Notes: generated by a model not told the origin, from the letters alone. Shown: positions 12,911 to 25,800, counted from the stretch's first letter. The stretch is 64,000 nt of DNA from Syngnathus acus (GCF_901709675.1 NC_051106.1:10674001-10738000), one strand, 5' to 3'. Numbers and translations are program-made.

Positions 12911-12945
12911 GCCGGCCGGCTGGCTGGCTGGCCGGCCGGCCGGCT
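12860..12945. repeat. (CTGG)n/(CCGG)n tetranucleotide array
   Basis: CTGG units interrupted twice by CCGGCCGGCCGG blocks. The CpG-containing blocks are self-complementary. Confidence 0.9.
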
Positions 12946-13114
12946 GCGTGTTTTGATTCAAATTGATGAGCCGACTGTATGCACGTGGTTAGCATCTTTC
13001 TGCAGCGAGGACGTACGTAAGAAGGCAATGGCAAAAGCTAGCTGCGAGATTAAAAGCCAGAGCAAAAACAGGCTTTGATTGTTCAAGCCGTCGATTGAGA
13101 AAGTTCTTCGTTGT

Positions 13115-16100
13115 TCAACCAGAAGAGGAGGAGGAGGAGGAGGAGGAGGACGGGGATGAGGTTAAAGACGATGACGAAGAAGCGGCAGGCCGGTGCCCGC
13201 CAAGTTCACTTCCCCTGCCCTCTGATGATGATGAAAACGACGCCATGTCCTTTTCCTTCTCTTTCCGACTTCCGGTGCACACTGAGCGCTGGGCCGGCTT
13301 GAACTGCCAGGTGACCTTTTTGGTGGCACACGAGCGCTCGGCCGAGGCGCCGTCGTCTGCCGATCCCACGGGAAGCCTCTTTGCTTTGCCCTTTTGCTCT
13401 TGTTCGACCGAGGGCTCTTCTGGCGTCTCAGGTTCTGTCGTTTCTCCAAACGAGTCCCAACGCGGTTCCGCCGCCGCCGCCGGCGGCAGTCTTTTGTGTC
13501 GGGCCGCCCCGGTGGATTTAGCGCCGCCGGCAGCTCTGGAGGGCCGACTGGCACCCGAGTCGGACAAGTCCGAGTCCCAGTCGCTGTCGCCGGCCACCGA
13601 ACCGCAACCCAATACGGACTCGTCGACGGGCTCGGAGCCAGAACTTTCGGAATCCGACTCCCTGGAAAAAGAAGAGACGCGTTGAAATTTGCAATTTTGT
13701 CGACTTTGCTGCCTTTCTGGCAGCCAGCGCAGATTTAGAACATGGCCAGCCAGTACACTCAAAATGGAAGGCTTGCATGGGCAAACAAAAAGTACCAAAT
13801 GGAATCAATCCGGAGCTCTTGAGCATTTCCCACCCAAATGATCCAGCAAGTGGAGACAAAGAAAACATGCCATACCTGCCACTGTATGACGTTGATCCTT
13901 CGGGGCCTAAGAGGAGGCAAGCTGGAGCAGCCAGGTATACAAAGCTGTCAGTACATAAGAAATCTCCTTCTTCTGCTTTACGGGGTGGGGCCAGGTGAGC
14001 CGGCGGCGCCCTGGCAACCGGCTCCGCGTCGGACTGCTCCAAACGCGTTTTCCCGCTGCGCTCAAAGTGTTGCACGGGCACGCTCTCTGTCTCAAAGTCT
14101 CCGGCCGAGTAATCCGTGACCAGGTTGGAGATGTCTCCGCGGGGGCCATCTTTTTCTGACACCGCAAGATAAACAAAGCTATCTGCTTGGGCAAAGGGAT
14201 CAATGTCACCACTGTCCAGCCCTGAGCTTCGAATTGCCTTGCGATAAGGATCAATGGGATGTTTCAAGGGAGATGGCGGAAGAAGGGGCTCCTCTGCCAC
14301 GAGGGTAACTTTCCTTCTCGGCCGCATGGCTTCACACTCAACGGCGTCTGATCGGTCCGGTGTGGACTCATAAGTGGAAAATGCTCTTCCTGTTTCATGG
14401 CCATCTTTCCCTCTCACTTCATGGTCTCCGCAGACGTTTTCTCGGACGTCTTCACGAGAGGTGGTGCTGAGCAGCGAGGGATAGCACCATTGGAGTTCGG
14501 CGCTCTCCTCCCTGCCCCATTCCTTTAAAGCGCCATCATCGCCGTCCTTCTCCAGTGATGTATTGCTGCTGCCGAGGTCAGAGCCACTAATTGGCTGGTC
14601 GCTGTCAGAGCCAGCCCCTTCCTGACTCTGATTGGATAACGACAGAAAGACGCCGCTGGAGTCCGATTCCAGCGTTAGGTTGGAGTCTGGAGAGCTGTCC
14701 TCTTTATTGGGGCTGCAAGAAAGATTGCACCGTTGCTAAGCCATTCAATGTGCCGTGCCGTGCCGTGCCGTGCTGTGCTGTGCTATTCTGTGCCGTGCTA
14801 TTCTGTGCCGTGCTATTCTGTGCCGTGCCGTGCCGTGCCGTGCCGCGCTGCCTGGTTAGTATGACGGCCTTTGTGCCAGAACCTATATGCTGTTTGCTGT
14901 ACAGTGCCTTCCAAGTTGAACGGAGGCATCATTTGGAATGTAAAACACGGCGCATTGTCTTACTGGGACATACAAAGCGGCTCCCATTGCAAAATGAGGA
15001 AACGGAAGGAAAAAGCTTCATGTACGGCTTGTAACTTGGACATCAACTGGATCTTTAGCGTGAACATACTGTGCATGGATGTAACCACTGAAGACCTTGC
15101 ATTCTTTGTAACAACAAAGAATAAAAACAATACCTACATTCATCCAAAGTGCAATTAGGGCAAAATGTCAATGACTATCCGACTATTGTCAAAAGCTTGT
15201 TATTCTTTGTAGGTCAAATGTAGAAAGAAAGAAAAACAACAAAGTCAGCAGCTTAGTCCGTTGTTAACTATTAAAGGGTTGAATGGATAGAAGCAGACGT
15301 TTGACACTGAGACTAACCTTGTGGACGTCCCAGCAGGAGATTTGAATGACCACCCGACAGTGTCTTGCTCTGCGTCAGTAGCCGGGATTAGCATGGAACT
15401 GAATTCCACACGGACCTGACACTTGCTTCCCAATCCTAGAAAACAGACACATTTAGTTTGCTTCCTTCCTTCAAAAAAGAGCAAGTGGTTTATTCCACTG
15501 CTGTCATGAGCAGTTGTCATGGACATTTCGAACACTTGTGTGGCATCTCCATACTGATGAAACATTGGGAACGCACAATATTGTGTGCTATGGAATTGAC
15601 ATTACGAACGCTCCAAAAGATAGTGGGGAGATCACTAGGAACCATTGACACATTTCATCCCCATTTACAGTCAATGTAATTGTATGTCTCTTATTATGGA
15701 CACCGAGAGACAAGATAGGTAATGATAAGGCCAATGGGTTTATCACTTATTCCTGGCACTCTCTAGTATAAAAATACAGTCTTTGGGGAAATAAGCCTGT
15801 TCCTGCCACCTACTTCCAATGACAGTGCTACATGATTCCGTTTTGATTCCTTTGTGCTGGAGTTTCAGATCGATTCCCCTAATCAATCTCAGAATTGCAA
15901 ATAGTTTGCGTTATTCTTCAAAAATCAGATTGTGCCTACCCGTCAAGACGGATCCTTTCTCTCGCTGAGGCCTTGGATGGGTTCGGTACGTCTCCTTTTG
16001 AGAATCCGGCGACGACGCTCGGTATAAATCCTGGCCGTCCGAATGGCTCCGAGACAGATCCAGGTGCTCCAAGTCCGAATCCAGCTCTCTGGCTCGCTTC

Positions 16101-17507
16101 TCTAATTCCGACAAGCTGAGCTCCGAGGCTGCCGAAGACGGAGGATGGGAGCCTCCGAAGCCGAGCGGGGGCCGAAGGAGAGGCCAGCGTTGAAGGGAAC
16201 CCGAGAAAGAATCGCTATCACCTCCTGCGCCATCATCCCATATAGTGTTGACCATCTGGAGCACTGAATCCCAACTCTCCGTGGTCTGGTGCTCCTCCCC
16301 AAAGGATCCTTCTTCTTCATTGGTGACATGTGGCACCGGCGCCGCCGGCGCCACCGCCGCCGGTGCCGCCACCACCACCTCCAACGTTTGCAACTGCCTA
16401 CCTTTGACACTTTTCTCTTCCATCTTGTCACAGATGATTTCATCGTGCCTTTCATCTTTCTTTCCACTCTCTTGAACTTTTTCTTGGGATTTTATTATTT
16501 TGATCTGCTCTTGTTCGACTTCTTCCGCCATTTGTTTCGCAACTGCGGTCTTTGCCTTGACTTGTGTTTCTTTCATTCTATTAGCGCTTTGGTCACTTTC
16601 CCCAATAGGATCGTTTCCCTCGTTCACATATCTATTCTCTGTCAGATGGCCTTGTTTCTCCCGGGTTATACATCTTCTGGGATCTTCTAGGTCTCTGTAG
16701 ACCCTCCAGTGCTCCAGGTTCTGCTCTTTCAGGGATGCTCTGCCCACTAAATTGGCTCCTTGAACTTGTTCTTGATGGGGGGGCTCTTTTAGTGAGCAGC
16801 GGCCCGCAAAAATGCTCACATCTGTCAAAAGCGGGTTCTCCGAGTGGTGGCCCGGACGGAAATGGAGATGGGAATGTGGCCGGCGCTTTTCTAAGGCCGA
16901 GATAACTGACGGAAGCGGCGGAAGGATGGGAAGATTATGGACGGCTCCACCTTGCCGAACAGTTCTCTTTCTAACCATGATTCGACGAGGCCAGGTGGAC
17001 TCAATGCCTTCGGCGGGGCCTGTGGATTCCAGATCTGCGAGATCTTTCCCGAGTCGTGGGCTGAGCGCCCCGGGTCTCAACCCTGTGGCCGTACCGGGTC
17101 GGGACCTGGAACTGGACTTTGAGGATTTGGACTTGTGGCTCTTGGACCCTTTTCCAACATGGCTGGGTATAATATCTGTGCCCATATCCGCAAGTGTTTG
17201 CCCTGGAGCGGCATTTTGGCTTTTATCCACAGGCTCTTTGTCGACCTGGGCATGATGGATGTTGCTGTGGCTACTTTCTTGATTGCTGGCGTCATTCTTA
17301 CTTTTCTTCTCTATATCCTTAGTCGGTCCCACCTCAAGCGGCGCCCGCTGTTCATGCGAAGACACGGTCATGACGTCTTTTTCAAAGTTAGTTTCTAATA
17401 CTGCGGCTGGGTCTGAGCTCAACTGCTCAACATTGCTGGTTTGGTCTCGGGGTGCTTTCTCCACAGGCCTTGGACTTTCTTTCTCAGTCCCGTTTCGATA
17501 GCTGCCT
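13115..17507 (-). CDS. unrecognised Ser/Pro/Glu-rich protein, intact 3' exons
   Basis: Four minus-strand exons join in phase without a stop: about 17507-15940, 15435-15318, 14712-13876 and 13661-13115 (TGA at 13115-13117). They encode about 1,000 residues and no known fold was recognised. Visible features: a Lys/Glu-rich first part, then a near-repeated motif SGVFLSLS (about 14640), DSFVYLAVS (about 14170) and DSFVYLAAP (about 13940). An acidic Ser/Asp stretch follows, then KKVTWQF, which fits the PP1-docking RVxF pattern, and a terminal poly-Ser encoded by a (GGA/TCC) repeat. It looks like a disordered cytoplasmic or adaptor-type protein; function is not claimed. The 5' continuation is frame-broken (next entry). 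Antisense frames on the plus strand are shadows. Confidence 0.65.
14752..14846. repeat. (TGCCG)n-type minisatellite in an intron
   Basis: TGCCG and TGCTATTCTG-type units. It lies in the intron between exons 15435-15318 and 14712-13876 of the unknown minus-strand gene. Confidence 0.85.
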
Positions 17508-19032
17508 TCATTCGAAAATCATATCCAGTTCCAGTCTGTGCGTTATCTCCATGATGTGACGTGGATGGTCGGGTCTCAGCAATGGGTTCGGGTTGAGTGA
17601 CACCTCGTCCGAGTTTCGTCACGCTCCTTTGTCCTCTCTGTTGATAGCTTTTGCCACATTGTGCTCCACTTGTGCTCCAGATTGCACTTTCCCTTCCAAA
17701 TCCCTCCCTCCTGCTCTGGTTTTCACCTGTGAGCCCATTCTTTCTCAGAGCCATTCTTCAGACTCGCTTTGGCTCCATTCGGTATTTGCTCCAGCTTCCG
17801 ACTCTATTTCGGCCATGTATCCAGTCATGATGTCCGCCTCAGCCACGCTCCCACCCTCCAGAGACTACCTTAGGCCACAAGTAGGCTTGCTTTCAACAAA
17901 GCCTGGGCTCACACTGTCGCTTTTAGAAGCCATATCCGAGCCTACTTTGGAACCCGGCTCTATTTCGACCCACTGCACCGGTGCCCATCCTTGGAGCGCC
18001 ACTCGGTGAAGGCGAAGGCTGGGGAAGTAGAAGAGGGGTCGTGTCCAAGACCTGTTCAGGTTCTAAAAAGACAGAGTCTCTGTCTGAGCGCAGAGGAAGC
18101 GGTCGAGCATAGCCAAAGGTCCCAAAAAGTGGTTTCCCTTCCTCTCCCTTTCCTCTTGCTCGCTCTCTCTCCAGTCTCCCTCTTTCCCTCTCCCTTTCCC
18201 ACTCTCGCTGCGCCCAGCCTCTCCTCCATCTCCCTCTCCCGCTCCCTTTCCCACTCCCGTTCTCGCTCGCCACAGCCCACCCCCCTTGCTCCCTCAGGTC
18301 CTGCTCAAGTCATGAGCAGACAGTTGGACCAACGGGGCTCGGTAGGGCGAACGGCGAAGTTCGTGGGGCGGCGACATCCTCAGGCTCTGGCTTTGCGAAT
18401 AGTGCCTCGGTTGTATCACGTGAGGAGGCGAACAACGTAGACTTTGAGATTGACTAGGGCGAGCTTTGGCAGGTGAGAAGAAGACTGGCGATATGATAGC
18501 CAGATGAGAGCGGTGAGCCAGAGAAGGGGGAGATAAGAGGGGACGCCAGCGACGGCCCCCCCTGGGTGAGGATAGTGTGCTGGGTTCAAACATCCCCCTC
18601 CTTGGGCCATCATGTCATTTGGAGCCATGTCCAAACATTCCAGGTGTTGCTGAGGTGTGACAACTTTCCAGGAGTGACGACCATCTCTACTTTTTGCTAC
18701 TGTCCGCGGGATGAGGGGTGATAGTGATGGTGGGTGCCTTTTGGACGATGACGACGACACCGCCGGTGCTGAGAACGTGGACACGGCCGGAGAAACCGAG
18801 CGGATTGTTGAAATGTCCGGGCGAAGGACAGCCACCGCCGGCGTCAGTGTCCTGAACTCCCAGTTTCAGGGAATCGTAGATGGCTCGTTCGTCGAGGCGG
18901 CGAACAAACGAGGGGTTTGGAGTTAGAGCGCAAGGCTGAGGCTGAAACATTTCGGCTTGGGATCTGCTAACCCTTAGGGAGCCCGCTGGCAGAGTAGCTG
19001 AAGCTCCCTTCGCCTCCGGCATCACGTCGTGG

Positions 19033-19067
<35 letters not shown>

Positions 19068-19165
19068 GTGCTGGGTGGTGGTGATGGTGGGGTGGCTGTC
19101 AATTTGTTGATTGATGCACATGGTATCGTAGATGGAGCGTTGAGGCACGTAGCCGCGCCGTATCC
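17508..19165 (-). pseudogene. frame-broken 5' coding part of the unknown gene
   Basis: Continuing upstream from the intact exons, coding-like peptide persists but jumps between frames. The most upstream piece (about 19165-18850) starts GYVPQRSIYDTM, has a poly-Gln run (CAG repeat at about 19035-19064) and DERAIYDSLKLGVQ. Apparent breaks are near 18850, at a C/G homopolymer at 18555-18562, near 18308 and near 17965. In-frame stops follow near 17866 and 17746, then shifts near 17620 and 17518. Pieces abut or overlap, so introns cannot explain them. Either this is recent inactivation of the N-terminal half, or it is a patch of poor consensus sequence. The first coding exon and promoter were not found. 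Confidence 0.5.
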
Positions 19166-20059
19166 CCTTCCGTCATCACGTCGCCACCTCTCACTTCTCT
19201 TTCCAAAACGGCATGTTTCTCCAGGCAACAAGAGCTCTTCCTGAAGCAGCCTGGGCGGCTAAGTGGTTTGCCCATGTTTTGTTGGAAGCTCGACGGTGGG
19301 AAGGGTGGACGGGAGACACGGGGGAAGTTTGAAGCGTCAATTGTGAAGTCTTTTCTTCCACGCGATCTGAAGAAAGAATGCGGAGAGTAGCCAGTTGCGT
19401 CTTAATCCGCCAAATTGTTAGAAAGGCAGGCACAGAGCACGGTGGAGCCAGTCAAAGCTTCTCCTCATTCTTGCTCTATTTGTTGACTTGAGTCATCCAT
19501 CTGTGGAAAATAAACAAAGATGACGCTGCTCACCATGTCAACGTCTTTGCTGGACTCTCATTGTGGGCAACACATTCACATATTGGCAAAGAAAAAAAAA
19601 AGAAAGACCACCATCAATGACATTTAAACGGAGCTACCGTTAAAGCAACTTGGAGTGGCTTCTGCCTCCACGCACATCAGCGAGGTAGCCATATTGAATT
19701 GGGCTACTCCACTCTAACTCATTTTCTCTTCATATTCAACTCAGTGAAGTCACCTCAGTATCACACAAAGCCCAGTACACACGAGTAACTTATGTTTAGG
19801 GCCATCGTGGATTTCTCAACAAAATGACAGACATAGTACAAGAAAGATAAATTGGCCTGACAAGGCACTTAGCTTCGTGTAAGAAAGGCATTGAGCAGGT
19901 GTTGTATGCTGTGGAGCAGCAGCACGTTTGACAGAGCGGGACGGGACGGGACGTGGACCCGGACCCGGCTGGCCCGCCAACACCCAAATTCACCATTAAT
20001 TGACGCCCACTGAAATGCATTGGGGAATGAAAGACAATTTCAAGCCAAAACATTCCGCA

Positions 20060-20200
20060 ATAGGTCGTGGGGTCCAATCCGAGCTTCGGCCTTCCTGTGC
20101 GCCCTGCGATTGGTTGGCTGGCGACCAGTTCTGGGTGTCCCTCGCCTACTGCCTGAAGTCAGCTGGGATAGGCTCCCTCGCAAAGATAACGTAGCAGGGG
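20060..20200. repeat. dispersed teleost repeat fragment (unclassified)
   Basis: Contains GCGATTGGTTGGCTGGCGAC and AGCTGGGATAGGCTCC, which I recognise as a very common fish interspersed repeat. The element class cannot be assigned without a repeat library. Confidence 0.6.
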
Positions 20201-20211
20201 GAGAAAAATAA

Positions 20212-20264
20212 AAATATATATATATTTATATATAAACGCACAAATGTATGTATATCCTCATATA

Positions 20265-20311
<47 letters not shown>
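20212..20311. repeat. (TA)n array
   Basis: Self-complementary AT dinucleotide repeat with short interruptions, directly after the dispersed repeat. Confidence 0.95.
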
Positions 20312-20315
<4 letters not shown>

Positions 20316-21156
20316 GGCATTGTACACAAATAAATTCACCTCCATCAAATATTTTTCCATTTCACTGCATCATTGTGTTTCTGTCCGCCCTGCATCTCAG
20401 CATCCCGATTTCATCAGTGTTCCTGCCACCTGCTCTATTTCCTCTGGACCACGGAAACCCTTAGCAACGCGGTCAGAATCTTTCGTTCTTCCAGCCCATT
20501 TTGTGAATGCATTGCCCATTATGCATGCGCAATTGTTTTTCCTTACCAGGATTGCATCTGTGCCGTGCCGTGCCGTGCCTCTTATTGATGCGTCTCACAT
20601 CTTGATCGGTGCTTTTCTCTTTCAGTAGCTTGTATTCTTCTCCTCCTCTCCTGCTCTCTCTCTCTCTCTCTACTGTGAATCATGCCTTCTGTCAGAGGAA
20701 GGTTTTTTTTTGACAAGCACACTCTCTGCCAACCAACACACCAACGCAAAGCCTCCTCCTCCTGTGCCCCTCTCTCTCTCTCTCTCTCTCTCTGTCCCTC
20801 TTTCCATGCAGCTCCTCAATTCAACATCTCTCGGCCGCTCTCTCTCTTTCTCTCTCTCCCATTTACAGCTCCAGGGTTAGAGCAACTTTTCCTCTCTTCT
20901 CTTGCTTTTTTAATATTTCGCCCTTCATAATAATATTGCACTTCTCATTCAATTAGTAATCTGTGATTTATCGGTTCTACTGTACTATCTTCTGTGTTTT
21001 CTTTTCCAATATGCTTTCAGATTTAGATTGACCTGATAGCGGGGTACCATTGGGGAAAACACCATGCATATTAGAATGGAAGTAACAGGATGCTATCCAT
21101 CAATCTATCAATCTATCTAACAGTTTCATGCACTTGTCTCCATCCCTCTTGCATAG

Positions 21157-21196
<40 letters not shown>

Positions 21197-22363
21197 CTCT
21201 CTCGGCTTGGCCTCTACCTCCCACTCTTCACCTCAACATTAATGCAACATGCATCACTGTGAGGCGGCGGTAGTTAGGTAGTTAGTACAGGCAGCGGGCG
21301 GCGGCGGCGGCAGCAACAAGATCCACATGGCAACGGCTGCATCCGAGCACATGAGCTTGATTTGAAGGATAAACGATCACTCCATGATTTCATGAATCAC
21401 CACAGGAACACTGAGACATTTGTCAGACACTTCATTTTAGCATTCTAAGCCAAGTGCTAATGGTAGCAATATAGAATATGACATTGCATCTTTGGATGAC
21501 TGATGAACCATGACAAATGTCATCTTTCGACCATGACATTATTATGAAAGTGCAATGTGGCAAATTAGGGTGTGTGTGTGTGTGTGTGTGTGTGTCTGTA
21601 TTGGCCAGGTTTGTGGACATAGTAGCTCAGTTTCCACCATTGGTCTTGGGGTTCCGGTTGCGGAAATCAAAAATCAAGTCACCTTCAGGAAATCAACGTG
21701 ATGGGGACTTCCACTGACTAGTCACTTCAGCCAGCGCTCACCTTATCTACGTAGAATGAACATTTTAGCAGCTCACACTGAACGCAGATGAACAAAAGTA
21801 CTTTTCTCATCATAAACTATGCGGGGGAAAAAAATCATGCATTTCAAAATATTTGGATTCTACTAAATGAGTGCATTTTTCTGGCTCTTTGCTCCACCCA
21901 GTGGCAGTTAGCTGTCGGTGGAAATCACACAGCGCAGAATGTGAGCATGCATGAGTCATGTGCTGCTGTTTACACAGGAAGCAGCTGCACAGTCAACATG
22001 CTCACTTCACATGCATGTCCAAATACCAAGTGTAGCTTGACAGCACTGGCTGCAATCGCAGTACACAAGAGTAGCCAGCCAGCCTGCTTGTGTATTTCAC
22101 TTGCATCACTTTTAGTTATGCTTGCAAAGCTAGCAAAGCTAATAACCAGTGTTTCTCAGAACCTCTTGGAGATCGTCAATTGGTTATAACCAGTTAAAAA
22201 AGGAAGCAACGTCATTGGAAATGATTGGGGTGCGTCACATTTGTTGAGGCGAGAGAGAAACATGAAGTTTTACATTCCACTGTGTAAGCTTGGAGCCATC
22301 TGGAAGCCTTTAAAGGAGGGAGGAAGGAAGGGAGGGAGGAGACAAGGTGGAGCCTGGACAATA

Positions 22364-22372
22364 CATACATAC

Positions 22373-22467
<95 letters not shown>

Positions 22468-22480
22468 CATACATACATAC
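22364..22480. repeat. (AT)n flanked by (ACAT)n on both sides
   Basis: A symmetrical compound array: ACATAC units, a long AT run with one ATAC interruption, then ACATAC units again. It lies about 360 bases upstream of the rin3 start. Confidence 0.95.
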
Positions 22481-22838
22481 ATGCATAGATACTGCTTGTG
22501 CGTGAACGTGTGAGAGCACGCCTTTGATTTAGCGCAATGAGAGAAGAAACTAAAGCACGACACGCACTAATACTAAATATGATACATGCCATTAATGAAA
22601 AAGACAAGAGTGCAGAGGAAAGTTGACCACAGTTGTCAGCCCCTTCCTGTCTTACAGCTCAGGAAGTTGAGGCCAAAGCTGCCACATTGAGATATTTTCC
22701 CCTGATTCAGTCCTGCTTGACTAAACAGGGGGAAGAACCAGGCAGAGAGAAGGCGGGATTTGGGTAAAGCCGAGACGAGAGCAAACACAAAAGGAGAAGG
22801 AAGTGACTGAGTACACTCCAACAGTCCATTGAGAAGTT

Positions 22839-25800
22839 ATGATGGAAGCCAGCGTTGATTCTCAGGAAACAGGGTGAGTTTGGAACCACTGCGCCTTTTT
22901 GGACAAATCTAGTACAAGTGGACGAAGGGAAGGGAAGGGAAGGGAAGGAAGGACGAGTTGGGGGTGGAAGTCAACAAGTCACAGTTGGAAAAACAGATGT
23001 GGCTCGCTCGCTCGCTCGCTCGCTATCTAATAATAGGTCAACGCTTACAGATTCCTCTTGTTTCATTTGAATCCGGTTTGCCTGACGTCGCTCGGGTTAG
23101 TATGTCGTAAGTAGTCTCTCGCAACTTTATGCTGAACTTGAAAATATGCAAGCCTGTCTGCCACATGCCAACAACTTTGACGGTAGCGTACGCTATGATG
23201 AAAAAACACAACTGCAAGTGGCTTATTTGAAAATTCAAAGGCTTCACTGTTGGAAATATGAACATCATTCTTACTGCATGCATGCGTTGAATAATGATGA
23301 GAGCTGCATATCACGAAGCGAGACGTCATCGATGCAGTTTCATTTTTCAAAACAGTTGCCATGTTTTTTTCGTGAGAAGTTTCCTACCAACAATGACAGC
23401 ACACTTAACCTCCATCGCTAGCACTTGTTGTTGATGTTTTGAGTCGCTGTTGTGTCTTAGGCAAACCAATGAGTGTCCTCCCTCATCCAGCCCGTGCCGC
23501 ACGAGGCCAAAAGAATTTCATTCTTCGGCCGGGGCAGAGCTAGGGCGTTGCGTCCAACTTCAGCTCAGTGGCCTAGTGGTAGAGTGTCCGCCCTGAGACT
23601 GGAAGGTTGTGGGTTCAAACCCGGGCCGGCCGGGTCATACCAAATACTATAAAAATGGGACCCATTGCCTCCCTGCTTGGCACTCAGCATTAAGGGTTGG
23701 AATTGGGGGGTTAGATCACCAACTGATTCCCGAGCCCGGCGGCACCGCTGCTGCTCACTGCTCCCCTCTCCCCCAGGGGATGGATTAAAATCACATGGGG
23801 ATGGGTTAAATGCAGAGGACAAATTTCACCACACCCAGATGTGCGTGTGACAATCATTGGGACTTTAATCTTTTTAATCTTTAACTTGCATGTTCTCACA
23901 CAGCTGAGGAGAAATGAGCAGAGACAGCGTGACATTTTCACTGGCTTTGCGTGCAGATTGGCGAAGGTGCCGCTAATCGGCGGCTAGTGCTCACAACGCT
24001 CTTGCTAATCCTAATTGCTGCAAAAAGACATTTGCTCTGCTCTGTTACGTGCCTGTCGCTAATCGTTTCGACTTGTTCGATAGTGAGCGTCGTCACAAAT
24101 AGAATGAATCGTTCGTTGTATTAACAATGATGGTCCTTGTTACACTCCATTTATTGTCCCTTGTAGTACATTTAATACCAACACTGACATGGTTCAGATC
24201 GAAGGCTAAGTAGAGCTCCAATAGAGTCATAGGGAGTCATTGGGTGATCAGGTGATCTTTTTTGCTACTCTTATGAATAAGAAAGATTGTTGTTGTTAAG
24301 ATGGCCATTTTGGGACGCACCGCGTAACAAACCAGTGTCTTTTGTGTTCTTGTCATTGGGAGAGGGAACTTGAAGCATAAAAGGGTCTGCATTGCTCACC
24401 CCTTTTTGCTCTACAGGAAAGGAAGGTCTCTTTTTGCAAACCAAAAAGTGATTTGAAGTTGTCAGCACGGAATGTCTAACCTTGTGTTTGTCCTTGACAG
24501 GCAAACTCCCACTCTGACAGCAGCAGCAGCAGCAGCAGCACACAACACTTGTTCCAAGCCGTGTCGGCCCAGGCCTCCCGCCCCCGCGGTCAAGTCCTCC
24601 CAAATCCCTTCCCGACCTCCTCTCCCTCCGCCCACTTTGATGTGTAAAGCCGCCGCCCCGCCCGTTCCATCTCTCCCACCGCCTCTCTCGCCGACCCCAC
24701 GCACCGTGTCTCCTTTGCTTCTCCTGGAGAGTTCCATCAAAGCTGAGCGTGCTCCCTGCTTAGCTCCTCTTCCCTCAGCCCCAGCCCATGCAGCGTCAGC
24801 CTCCTTCCCCTCGGCCCTGCCTTCTCCCCCTGACATCTTACCAGTCTCGCCGACGCTGAGCCTTATAGATCTCTTGTGGGGAGCCACATCTGTGTGGCTT
24901 ACCAAAGGACTTAGCCAAGAACAAATCAGCAGGATCCTGCGAGAGGAGGCTGCAGGGGTGAGGAGACACTCTCACACATATTTTGAAGATAGGCAGAAAC
25001 GGGGCTTGCCTGACATTTAAGGAGGGAGGAAGGAAGGAAGGAAGGAAGGAAAGGAAGGAAGGAAGGAAGGAAGGAAGGAAGGAAGGAAGGAAGGAAGGAA
25101 GGAAGGAAGGAAGGAAGGAAGGAAGGAGGAAGGAAGGAAGGAAGGAAGGAAGGAAGGAAGGAGCGGCAACAGAAAAGGCTTCGCTTAGTCCTCGCCACTT
25201 GTGGTCTGGCAGGTGCTGGTATGGGTGGAGCGAGGTCACATTTGGAAACAAACACAAGAAGCTTCAAGCCAACCCCAAAATGTACTGAACATAGCAAGTG
25301 TCCAAAGGAGACAAATAACCCAAGGCTAAATTTGACTCGGTCGGAATCCAAATCAAGTTTCTCCAACTGGCCTTCCTTCCTTGCTTCCATCCGTCCGTCC
25401 ATTGCATTGTTTAACATCTATCTGTGGGGTACTTGCAGGTCTTTTTGGTTCAGAGCTCAGAGGAGCAACGTATGACGCTGTCGCTGCGCCTGCCCGATGA
25501 GCAGGAAGTCGTGCCCATCCGCGACCTGGAGGTCAAACAGCACAAGACGTGTAGGTGCTCCTTAATATCGCTCGAGCCTCGAGAACGTAGCGCTTACATA
25601 AGCGCACTGTGATTGTTCTTCCGCAGTTCTTCACTTAGATGGTTCGGCTCTGCTCTTTGATGACATCTACAAACTCGTCTCCTTCTACTGTGTCAGCAGG
25701 TGCTGCGCACACACACACACACACACACATAGAGACTCTGCTATAGACACAGTTGAGTTGAATTGGTGAACAAAGGTGGTATTTGGCACACTTTCACCTA

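Larger units (their letters stand above)
7762..13114. other. gene-poor, repeat-rich intergenic stretch
   Basis: No exon or conserved protein segment could be supported over 5.3 kb. It contains the connexin 3' UTR (to about 8.3 kb) and several microsatellites listed separately: (CAAT)n at 8180-8275, (CA)n, (GT)n/(AC)n, two inverse pentanucleotide arrays and a (CTGG)n block. Open frames here are repeat artefacts such as runs of Thr-His or Cys-Val. Confidence 0.6.
19240..22838. other. intergenic, microsatellites and a dispersed repeat
   Basis: No coding exon was supported. It contains TC-rich tracts (20650-20920, 21160-21205), two AT-rich arrays, a GGC cluster near 21298 and a dispersed teleost repeat. 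The rin3 promoter and first untranslated sequence should lie just left of 22839. Confidence 0.5.

Noticed and set aside
13394-13738. Plus-strand ORFs of about 110-200 codons across 13.1-13.7 kb
   Set aside because: They are antisense shadows of the minus-strand exon 13661-13115; low-complexity GC-rich codons keep several frames open.
22212-22607. Ile-Tyr repeat ORFs in both strands
   Set aside because: Translation of the (AT)n/(ACAT)n array.
23561-23640. A functional tRNA gene (A and B boxes present)
   Set aside because: The region does not fold into a tRNA cloverleaf with proper acceptor pairing and continues into a SINE body.
24838-25417. Long minus-strand ORFs rich in Phe-Leu-Pro-Ser
   Set aside because: They are translations of the (GGAA)n repeat and antisense to rin3 exons.
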